From contig WHUX01000068.1 in assembly GCA_015179025.1 (NCBI GenBank), forward strand, positions 124,001-188,000: a DNA stretch of 64,000 nt. Direction: 5' to 3'. The position numbers and the translations under genes are program-made. The stretch is from Terfezia claveryi. Its lineage: Eukaryota; Ascomycota; Pezizomycetes; Pezizales; Pezizaceae. The notes under the pieces were generated by a model, which made no database searches, was not told where the DNA came from, and saw nothing but the letters and a program-made list of their open reading frames with translations. This document shows, piece after piece, positions 55,613 to 64,000 of this stretch (its first letter is position 1; every line of letters begins with the position of its first letter).

Positions 55613-58483
55613 CTGTGAATATTGATAGGGGATATCTCGGCGGAGTCCTAAGAGAAATTAGCAATGCCCTCACATGGAGTCCGCTGGTTTTCTGGCGAGT
55701 TCACGTACCTAGCTATGCCTGTGTCTGCGCACATAGATTGGGGATATCTCGCAACTGCACTTTGGGCGTCCTAAGAGCAATTAGCAATGCCTTCACATAG
55801 AGTCCGCGGGTTGTCTGGCGAGTTCACGCACCTGGCTATGTCTGCGCATATAGATGGGGGATATCTCGAGAGTGCACTGGGGGAGTCCTAACCTCAGCGC
55901 TGGCTGCTTGACCTTCCGCCGACCACTGGCTGGCTGCGTTATGTGTCATACCTGTGAAAAGAGGGGGTGCACGTGCTCTTGTGTTCTGTTGGTTCGCGCA
56001 GCCCTGGAAATATGTGTCGGTTGACGCGGCCGGGAAATATGTGTTGATTGGTCCGAAGGCAGATTTGCGCACGCTGGTGTGACAGATCAGCACATGCATG
56101 TTTCAGGCTACATATGCCCGCCAGCCGTGGGTTTACCGAAGTGGGTAATAGGAGCACTGATGGCGGGCTTGTTCATATGGACTTGTGCATGCGAGAAACT
56201 CATGCTTTTGGAGACTTATATATATATATGCGAGACACTCGTTCTTTGGAGATATATATATATATATATATATATGCGAGAAACTCATGCTTTTGGAGGC
56301 TTATATATATATATGCGAGAAACTCGTGCTTTTGAGGCTTATTAGTATATATGCGAGAATCTCGTGCTTTGGAGGCTTATTAGTATATATGCGAGAATCT
56401 CATGCTTTTGGAGGCTGATATATATATATGCGAGAAACTCATGCTTTTGATGCTTATTAGTATATATGCGAGAAACTCATGCTTTTGGAGATATATATAT
56501 ATATATGCGAGAAACTCGTGCTTTTGGAGACATATAGAGAAATGCATGCATTCGCGGGCATATATATATATTCATGTGCGAGAAACTCGTGCTTTTGGAG
56601 ACATAGACAAATGCATGCATTCGCGGGCAAGACTAATATATATGCATAGGCGAGAAACTTATGCATTGGCAGCCTCTAGATCTACATGGAATCAATCTAC
56701 AAGCCTCAAAAGCACGAGATTCTCGCATATATACTAATAAGCCTCAAAAGCACGAGTTTCTCGCATATATATATATAAGCCTCCAAAAGCATGAGTTTCT
56801 CGCATATATATATATATATATATATATCTCCATCTCGCATATATATATATAAGTCTCCAAAAGCATGAGTTTCTCGCATGCACAAGTCCATATGAACAAG
56901 CCCGCCATCAGTGCTCCTATTACCCACTTCGGTAAACCCACGGCTGGCGGGCATATGTAGCCTGAAACATGCATGTGCTGATCTGTCACACCAGCGTGCG
57001 CAAATCTGCCTTCGGACCAATCAACACATATTTCCCGGCCGCGTCAACCGACACATATTTCCAGGGCTGCGCGAACCAACAGAACACAAGAGCACGTGCA
57101 CCCCCTCTTTTCACAGGTATGACACATAACGCAGCCAGCCAGTGGTCGGCGGAAGGTCAAGCAGCCAGCGCTGAGGTTAGGACTCCCCCAGTGCACTCTC
57201 GAGATATCCCCCATCTATATGCGCAGACATAGCCAGGTGCGTGAACTCGCCAGACAACCCGCGGACTCTATGTGAAGGCATTGCTAATTGCTCTTAGGAC
57301 GCCCAAAGTGCAGTTGCGAGATATCCCCAATCTATGTGCGCAGACACAGGCATAGCTAGGTACGTGAACTCGCCAGAAAACCAGCGGACTCCATGTGAGG
57401 GCATTGCTAATTTCTCTTAGGACTCCGCCGAGATATCCCCTATCAATATTCACAGACATAGCTAGGTATGTGAACTCGCTAGAAAACCAGCGGACTCTAT
57501 GTGGAGGCATTGCTAATTGCTCTTGGGACTCCGCAAGTGCCCTCCCGACAGATATAGCTAGGTAAGTGAACTCGCCAGAAAACCAGCGGACTCCATGTGA
57601 GGGCATTGCTAATTGCTCTTAGGACTCCGCAAGTGCACTCCCGAGATATCCCCTATCAATATGCACAGACATAGCTAGGTATGTGAACTCGCCAGATAAC
57701 CAGCGGACTCTATGTAGAGGCATTGCTAATTGCTCTTAGGACTCCCGCAAGTGCACTCCCGAGATATCCCCTATCAATATGCAGAGACATAGCTAGGTAC
57801 GTGGACTCGCCAGCAAATCCGTGGACTCTGTGGGACTGCCTAGCTAATTGCTCTACTGCTAGGGGTTGCTCGTGGCAGTGGATAACTACATCAGCGAGGG
57901 CGGTTACTACTTTAGAGACTGCTGAGGTCTGGGAACGGCTGGATTGTGGGAGGCATATGCGCAGGACAGAGTCCTAGTGGGATCTATGATGGAATGGTTC
58001 GGTGGAAGTACAAATATGGCTCATCAGTGTATATAGAAGCTCAAGTTCCCCTAGTGCATGCAATGTGTTGCTTATACCTGGCTGCCTTTGCCTGACTGCC
58101 CCTCTCTGCCTGGCTGCGTTTGCCTGGCTGCTATTACCATTATTCTCCGTGTGCCCCAAGTAGAGTGGACATGTTGCCTGTCAGCCTACGTTACAGAGGC
58201 ATACTGCGGTCTATAGCACCTGGACGTTGGATGACTATGGATTGGCGCCTAGGGGCAGAAACAGTATACGGCTTGAGGGCGCGGATGCACAAGATAGGGT
58301 GCCAGGGTGCTGTTGCACAATACTGAACCCTAGGGCGCCAACCTTCTGAGTACAACGTCAGGGCGTGGATCGCATCAACAGGTGGCCGTTACGGCGCATG
58401 GGGCGACCAGGCGTCCAAGGGGTTGGTATAGTCCGTCAGGAGGCCTAGAGGGGCGTTGAGGCGAGTAAAAATCTTTCGTGATG
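55613..58483. repeat. Giant fold-back repeat F2 (well-preserved copy)
   Basis: Left arm 55,613-about 56,190, AT-microsatellite centre to about 56,880, right arm about 56,880-57,850, tail 57,850-58,483. The arm cores 55,836-56,099 and 56,969-57,232 are exact inverted copies over 264 bp (centre of symmetry at about 56,534). The outer parts of the arms are about 130-bp tandem units (GAGATATCCCC..CAGACATAGCTAGG..GAACTCGCCAG..CATTGCTAATTGCTCTTAGGAC), two to three on the left and five to six on the right. The tail ends AAAAATCTTTCGTGATG, which read inward is a CATCA-type terminus. No coding function. Confidence 0.9.
56190..56880. repeat. central microsatellite spacer of F2
   Basis: Units of GCGAGAAACTCATGCTTTTGGAG with TATATATA runs and GCTTATTAGTATATAT, spaced 40-60 bp; orientation flips at about 56,690. 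It includes two GAAATGCATGCATTCGCGGGC-type blocks at 56,535-56,625. Confidence 0.88.
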
Positions 58484-60362
58484 TTCTTAGGAAATACAAC
58501 ATGCTGCTAAAGAAATGGAGGTTCGAAAATGCGGGTACCACTAGTGATAGGGGTGGAGCGGATTCTGGTAATGATCACTACGGCACTCGACAATTTGTAG
58601 ATAAGCTGGGTTTCAATGACCCAGGTATACCCAAGACCCTCTACCAGGTATGGCGCTCATGCATGCAGCACGAGATGTCCGATTTTGATATATTCGGGCC
58701 TGGTGAGTCCGGACGAACGAAATTCGCAGAGTTGTGCGAATGGGGCGCTAGCCATCCGGCAATGGCTCCTAAAGGCCAAATGAATTACCACCAGCAGGAG
58801 TACCGGAGTGCACTAAACCAATTAATACAGGATGTCACCAAGAAGGCTCGAAAATTACGACAAGTGATGTGGGAGTCAATTACAGATGTGCGAGCTACAT
58901 ACGAGCAGGCTAATCCGGTGGTTGTAATAGAACCTCTTAGCAGATTACTAAATATAGGGTGAGCAACAGCCGAGCCACCCTATATGCCCAGCAACCAAGG
59001 ATCTCAGAAGGCGAAAACAGAGTCCAGCGCAGAGCGACATAAGGCTGCTGCGCGAGCACGCCAACCTCCGGCTAGCCTGATACTAGCTACCCCTATTCCC
59101 GCACCAGCCTCTCCCACACCAGCCCCACTAATGTAGTGTTTAGCCCCTCCAGACCCAATTGGACTAGCCCTCCCAGTCAGAGCTATGTTACGGCGCAAGG
59201 CAGATAGGGGTGGGGGTATAAGAATCATCGTGGGTCAGGTGATATGTTGCAATTCAATGGACTGGAGGCCTGACGAACCCCGCTTTCCTATATGTATACA
59301 TATATCCTATATCTAGCTTTTGCCTCTTCGAGCAATGTTCTAAGTTCTAAGTTCGAAGACCAATTCTAAGTTTAACTCACACCCATATGTATAGTTAGGC
59401 CTGAGTAATGTGATCTTGCCTTTACTTCACTAATAACCCTCTAAATACCTGTATTTTGATAACATTGCCTTAATCACCTAGCTCACCCTTAACAAGCTAC
59501 AAGACCCATGCAGGCTAGTACCAAACCAGCTTCACTACTTTCTCCTAGGGTCCCGCTTACAGGAGCACTACCAGGGGTTGTAAGTAGACCCTTGGCACTA
59601 TCCAAGTGCAATTAACCATATCTAGTAGGTTGGACACCATCTGTTGGAGAGCCTCCAAATACAGTGTAGGTATATATTATATCGCTGGAAACGCATGGTC
59701 CAGACCCCTTATATAGGGGCTGGATATTCAGTTCCACAACTATCTCTTCTATAGTGGTTTTGGGTTTACATACTATGGCGGGTATACTGGCAGCCACTAC
59801 TCTATTCATTCTGCAAGGACGGGTTATCCGACATATCTATGCTATAGATGTCAATAGACAATTTGTCCATATTACCATAGATTATTTAGTCGGGAGCTTG
59901 ATAATAGTACATCTAGGGCCCAACCTCATAGATTTCTAGATTGAACTAGACTACATGAGTCAGGTAAATATCTCAAGCACACCTTTCACTTCTCCGGGTC
60001 CTCCAGTTGTACCTATGACAGCCCCTACAAATACTGACCTCCCAATATACCACTAAGCATATCATGCTAATATCTACTAAGAGGGCGAAAATACTTGTGG
60101 CTAGTAAAGGTACATTATTACTAAAAGAGAAAAGTACGAAGAGTACGCTATAGATTAAGGACATACCAATTGGTAGGGCTATAGTAGTAACTAAGCAGAC
60201 CAAGAGTCTGAAGGATACTAAGGAGAAAACGACCAAGGAGGTACTGATTATTAAGGGGAAAACTATTACCAAGAGCATGACTACTACTAAGAGGAAAACA
60301 ACTGCCAAAGTTAAGCAAGGTTCCAAGAGTACTTCAGCTGCTAAGATTACCTCAGCCATCAA
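58484..60362 (+). pseudogene. gene A family pseudogene
   Basis: The N-terminal open part (to 58,962) includes L-G-F-N-D-P-G, F-A-E-L-C-E-W-G and Y-R-S-A-L-N-Q-L-I-Q-D-V-T-K-K-A-R, aligned with the same landmarks of gene A at 37.4 kb ([21 protein letters not shown]). A likely intron starts GTGAGC at 58,961. The frame then runs through a Pro/Ala-rich segment, is cut by a solo LTR (59,186-59,494), resumes in the same frame, has stops, and continues to 59,939 (G-R-V-I-R-H-I-Y-A). A Lys/Thr-rich segment (60,080-60,362) follows up to the MITE. Its extreme 5' end overlaps the F2 terminus and is probably missing. Confidence 0.6.
59186..59494 (+). repeat. solo LTR (family S), well-preserved copy
   Basis: 309 bp, TGTTACGG..CTTAACA, with a perfect 5-bp target duplication AGCTA (59,181-59,185 and 59,495-59,499). 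It contains TTCTAAGTTCTAAGTTCGAAG, a short internal repeat also present in the 5442-5740 copy. When removed, the surrounding pseudogene frame is continuous. Confidence 0.92.
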
Positions 60363-60610
60363 CATCAGCAAGAAAAAAGTGGCATCGGGATGCCAAGTAG
60401 TGTCTCTAGGAGACAGGGTTGTCTCTTGTATCTTTTATGTCTTTTATGTCTTCTAGGTGTTTCCTGAGTGTCTCCTATATATCTTCTAGTATCTTCTAGT
60501 ATCTTCAGGAGACACTGGAAGATATTCTGCCAATCGTGGAGACACATCTTGTCTCCAGTGGCATTACTGTCTCTAGAGATACTAGAGATAAACTATATTC
60601 TTTCCTGATA
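60363..60610 (+). mobile_element. GTCTC-rich MITE, copy 3 (well preserved)
   Basis: CATCAGCAAGAAAAAAGTGG at the start, TTTCCTGATA at the end, AA on both sides. Many GTCTC/GAGAC words; inner mirrored segments GTGTCTCC / GGAGACAC allow it to fold. Confidence 0.88.
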
Positions 60611-60749
60611 AAAGGTCCACCTCTATCTCCAAAGGTTGTAATACCAAAATCTAGATAATGACCATGTACAGATACTACGAGTGATGATAAGGCACCTAGT
60701 GAGTTGATTGTAAACTGAATTGAGGCCAATGTGCTAACAAGTATTGTTA
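60611..60749 (+). other. 139-bp spacer between two MITEs
   Basis: Part of the broken locus at 58.48-61.5 kb. The plus frame reads T-D-T-T-S-D-D-K-A-P-S-E-L-I-V-N before a stop. Nothing more can be said. Confidence 0.4.
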
Positions 60750-60997
60750 CATCAGGAAAGAAAATAGTTTGTCTCCAGTGTCTCTAGAGACAGTATTGCC
60801 ACTGGAGACAAGGTGTGTCTCCACGATTGGCAGAATGTCTCCCAGTGTCTCCAGGAGACACTGGGAGACACTGGGAGACACATGGGAGACACTTAGGAGA
60901 CACCTAAGAGACATAAAAGACACAAAAGACACCAGAGACAACCCTGTCTCCTGGAGACACCACCTGGCGTCCCAATGCTACTTTTTTTTTGCTGATG
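60750..60997 (-). mobile_element. GTCTC-rich MITE, copy 4, inverted
   Basis: Reverse complement of copy 3. Read on the plus strand it starts CATCAGGAAAGAAAATAG and ends TTTTTTTTGCTGATG, with TA on both sides (60,748-49 and 60,998-99). It includes five GGAGACAC(T/A)-type units in a row (60,855-60,925). Confidence 0.9.
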
Positions 60998-61560
60998 TAG
61001 GCTCAGAGGAGGTACTGGATATAGGAGCTCCCCATGATAGAAAGAGGATCCTAGTGAACCATGTCATAATTCGGAGTATCATACCAGAATCTTGGCAAGT
61101 AGCGGGTTCTGGTGTTCTATGCTTGGAATAGTCCACTCGGAGACCTTTTTGGACTGGGAAAATAGGCGCGAGGCCTAGTAAGTCCAGATTGAACCTAATT
61201 ACAAAATTATACTAACGATAGTAGATACTTGACTTAAGACTGATATGGAATAGGAAGAGGTTGGTGAGCATGCAGGTGAAGAAGATTAGGGTAGCAGGGT
61301 CACAGATGATGAAGATGAGGGTAAGGATGTCCAGGAGGTCACAGATGATGAGGTTTAGGAGGAAGATAATAATGGTAATGATGATAATCTGAATGAGGAT
61401 GTTGAGAATTGGGCTGATGAGGGTAGGGATATATATGTTGAGGATAGAGATGAGGGTAGAAATGATGTGGATGGGAATGGAGATGACATGGGTAAGATAG
61501 AGTTGATCCCTTATTTCTATTTTGATAGCAAAGGGTCTGGCAGTAAATAATAAAGATGTT
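60998..61560 (+). pseudogene. 3' remnant of the broken locus: short conserved-looking block and acidic segment
   Basis: Reads G-S-E-E-V-L-D-I-G-A-P-H-D-R-K-R-I-L-V-N-H-V-I then P-E-S-W-Q-V-A-G, stop near 61,130. The stretch 61,255-61,500 is a GATGAG-rich sequence that in one frame encodes an Asp/Glu-rich tail with two stops. I do not recognise the family; the acidic end recalls that of gene B but this could be coincidence. Confidence 0.4.
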
Positions 61561-61800
61561 TTTAAGGATATGATAGAATTTTCGAGTTGTAGATAGATCT
61601 TTTAGTTTATTTGTCAATTTGGGTAGTTAAACTATAAGTTTTAGTATCTTGCATATGAGGGGACTTTGTAAGAGCATAAGGAGTGTAAGACATGAGACTC
61701 TATAGGTACAGATAGATTGACTAGATATGGTAATAAGATGTTACAGGCGGGCTGTAGCTATGAATATACAAGTTGGCGGAAAGGTAATAAGGGGTTATTT

Positions 61801-62350
61801 TGTGAAAAGTACAAGTATAAACACAGTAACAACTCGGGTGTATTGCGGACTCGATAAGAGTAAAGCTATATAAGACTTAGAATACTACTTGAGTCTTACT
61901 GTATTAACTATGTAAAAGTGGTAGGTTATATAGAAGTTTAGATCTGATAACGAATAATTAGATCTGGACGATGCTTCCTATAATAGCTTAGTAGCATTAA
62001 TATCAGGTTGTTACCCAAATAGGAAAACACTTCCCAATTAGGTGCATTGCAGTCTAATATATATTAATTAGGCAGCTCAAACTACAATGCTTTGTAGTTA
62101 GGCTGACAAATAGGAAATAACTTAAATACATCCAATAATAATATATGAATGATATATAATAGAATATAATGGAAATGAGAACAGAAATATATACATGAGA
62201 TCTAATGTCAGAGGCCACACACTTTAATACACCAATCTCTTTATCTACACTACCCTATCTGCATGGTTGATCAGGCCATATCAGTTAGCATTGTAGTAGA
62301 GTATTGGTATTAGCCCTCGAAGAGGTAGGTCTCTTACCTGAGCCTTAACA
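61801..62350 (-). repeat. LTR of gypsy B2
   Basis: 550 bp, TGTG..AACA, matching 43,685-44,241. The purine tract next to it on the minus strand is GTCTCGTAATAGGGAGTAA. Confidence 0.75.
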
Positions 62351-62611
62351 TTACTCCCTATTACGAGACAACTGTCCTCAGCTGAACACAAGTCCTTCTG
62401 ACCTTAAAGAAGAGGAGTGTTAGTAATAGCTTAGGTAACTGTAATAGCAGATATAATACCATTCTTAGTAAGATACCTCTCTCCCTATGGTATGGGTACC
62501 ATAAGACTGGTGTGCCTACACATGTATGCCATAGCCATTAAAAACCAAACCTCTCACCAAAAAACCCATAGAGAAAAGGCGACGAGTAGGAGGGTAAAAG
62601 GTACCATGTCT

Positions 62612-62857
62612 TCATCCATAAAGTAACTTAACATAGGTCTGAACCTCAGACGTCTCTTTTATTACATGGCTTATTGGGAATTTCTCTCGGTACTCTCTGA
62701 GCTTCTCTAGACAATTATCTAACTTGTCAAAGGTTTCCCAAGTGTCTTCAAATTCCATATATCCTTCCCAACATATCCTATACTTAACCACTCCTCTATT
62801 CTTATGAGAGTCTACAATGGATTCAACTTCGAAGATATCCGGTTCATCTTCGTCCAT
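62612..62857 (-). pseudogene. chromodomain of gypsy B2 (intact domain)
   Basis: F-E-V-E-S-I-V-D-S-H-K-N-R-G, then Y-R-I-C-W-E-G-Y-M-E-F-E-D-T-W-E-T-F, is a complete chromodomain with the aromatic cage residues in place. Such a domain at the integrase C-terminus directs insertion to heterochromatin in chromoviruses. The domain itself is open although the element is decayed. Confidence 0.85.
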
Positions 62858-62939
62858 ATCTTATAGCTCATCTTATTGTCTGAATGGCTTTAGGAGGATA
62901 ACATGAACAATGTTGTGCAATCGGGTGCCTTATGGAACT

Positions 62940-63860
62940 TCGAGCCTATATGCATATGAACCAATAGCTTCAATGACCTTATAGGGTTCTATCTACTTGC
63001 TAGTAAGAGACCGGTTGTTCCCAGCTCGTATCTGTAGGTTCCGGTGGTCAACCAATACCCAATTATCAATAGCAAACCTGCGTGCTATTTCGAGGTGTAT
63101 AGCACTTCTTTTATGGTTGATTTGCTTGAGAGTATCATGAATTTGGTTGTGCACAGTTGTCATTCGGTCTAGCTATTCTTCTGCAGCGGGAGAGAAGAAT
63201 TTATGGTCATCTGAAAGGTGGATGGTATGAGGGTCGAAGCCATACAGACTTCAGTAAGGGGAGTATTTGTGGGTAGAGTGGGTAGTAGAATTATAGGCAA
63301 ACTCGGCTAAGAGTAGCCATCGTTTCCAATGAGCTTGTCTATCGTGACAGTAGATGCAGAGGTACTCCTTAAGTGTTTGGACTGCTCGTTCAGCAACTCC
63401 ATCAGTCTGAGCATGATAGGTAGTGGAGAGGCGGAGGGTTATGTTAAGCTTTTAGTTAAGCTCCTTGAGGAATCTAGAGGCAAATTGTGGACCACGGTTG
63501 GAGATGATGTGTTAACGAAGGCCATAGAGTCTCCATATCTCATTAATATAGGTATCAGCAACATCAGATGCTGTACATGTAGTTTTTGCCAGAATATAGT
63601 ATTGTACTTTAGTAAATCAGTCTGTTATAATGAGTATTATATTATAACCTTCTGACTCTGGTAGCTCACCAACAAAGTCCATAGCTATTTCCTCAAATGG
63701 TTATTCTCCAGTTGGCATCAGTACTAACTTCATTTGCCTACTATGCCTATCTGCTTTTACTTTTTGACACTTAGTATATCCTACCATATAGTTCACTATA
63801 TCTTCTTGCTACTTATCCTATGTAAAATTCCTTGATACTAGCTCTTGAGTATGATGTCTT
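62940..63860 (-). pseudogene. gypsy B2 integrase, degenerate
   Basis: Minus-strand blocks mirror B1: the C-terminal part with T-G-D-S-x2-W-I/V-L-V-D around 63,060, the Y-N-S-T-T-H-P-T-H-K-Y block near 63,260-63,300 and the catalytic core across 63,360-63,800. The stretch 63,345-63,370 preserves the undisturbed target of the 1.6-kb LTR element found in B1. Stops are frequent. Confidence 0.75.
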
Positions 63861-64000
63861 CCCCAATGTCCTGCCACTTGACTATCATGATGCTGCTTCA
63901 GCACCTCTAACTTGAATTTGGGGGGTATGACTCATAATCCATCCTTCTTCTGCCATCCTGCTACATCTATCCCTTCCACTTCAATGTCTTCCGCTTCCTC

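Larger units (their letters stand above)
61801..64000 (-). mobile_element. Ty3/gypsy chromovirus B2 (minus strand), runs off the window
   Basis: LTR 61,801-62,350, then (toward higher coordinates) chromodomain and integrase. Colinear with B1 and without the 1.6-kb insertion. Its 5' part lies beyond 64,000. Confidence 0.87.

Noticed and set aside
55836..57232. Two identical 87-codon frames on opposite strands (55,836-56,099 and 56,969-57,232)
   Set aside because: They are the same palindrome arm read twice. In F1 the same stretch is full of stops, and no domain is recognisable.
1..64000. tRNA or rRNA genes
   Set aside because: I scanned for cloverleaf-like A/B-box pairs and rRNA-conserved words by eye and saw none that I could support; a tRNAscan run would be decisive.

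Overview
The window looks like a repeat-rich chromosome segment of a filamentous ascomycete. The host genes carry many short introns (about 50-90 nt, GT..AG, with recognisable CTAAC/CTAAT-type branch sites). The repeats show the C-to-T / G-to-A decay, often at CpA/TpG, expected of RIP-like mutation. Intron-dense host genes, chromodomain Ty3/gypsy elements and a Plavaka-type transposon would fit an early-diverging Pezizomycotina lineage such as the truffle relatives. That placement is inference; the sequence does not prove a species.

Layout. 1-19.5 kb is AT-rich and decayed: a Ty3/gypsy chromovirus-like element (A1) with a pogo/Fot1 transposon nested in its reverse transcriptase and a solo LTR nested further on; a very large fold-back repeat (F1); a second partial gypsy copy (A2); MITEs and a 308-bp tandem duplication. 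19.77-28.23 kb is a host island with three intact genes: NDUFA13/GRIM-19 (complex I), a GH5 steryl-beta-glucosidase (EGH1 type) and SKI3 (TPR scaffold of the Ski complex); exon structures were worked out for all three. 28.2-31.48 kb is intergenic, then decayed AT-rich DNA.

31,481-41,367 reads as one 9.9-kb DNA transposon. It has inverted termini CATCAGCAA, TA on both sides, shared GGTGCACC palindromes just inside each end, a two-exon Plavaka-type transposase and three further genes (a basic Pro-rich protein, 'gene A' and a DUF6532-like 'gene B').

41.4-48.06 kb holds a GTGAGT/ACTCAC fold-back, a 1.44-kb hAT-type element with an exact 8-bp target duplication (its empty site survives at 12.25 kb), and an inverted gypsy chromovirus (B1) split by a short non-autonomous LTR element. 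48.06-58.48 kb is a nest: a non-coding CATCAG element (X1) containing a PIF/Harbinger element that itself contains a second X copy (X2). X1 continues into a 24-bp minisatellite and a second, less mutated fold-back (F2). 58.48-61.8 kb is a pseudogene of the gene A family broken by a solo LTR and two MITEs in opposite orientation. The window ends in a second gypsy chromovirus (B2, minus strand).

Main idea from the hunt: the termini of the Plavaka element, a 245-bp GTCTC-rich MITE family (four copies), the X elements and the large fold-back F all begin CATCA(G/C) followed by an A-rich stretch, and most are flanked by TA. They may form one family in which a single Plavaka-type transposase moves very different non-coding passengers.
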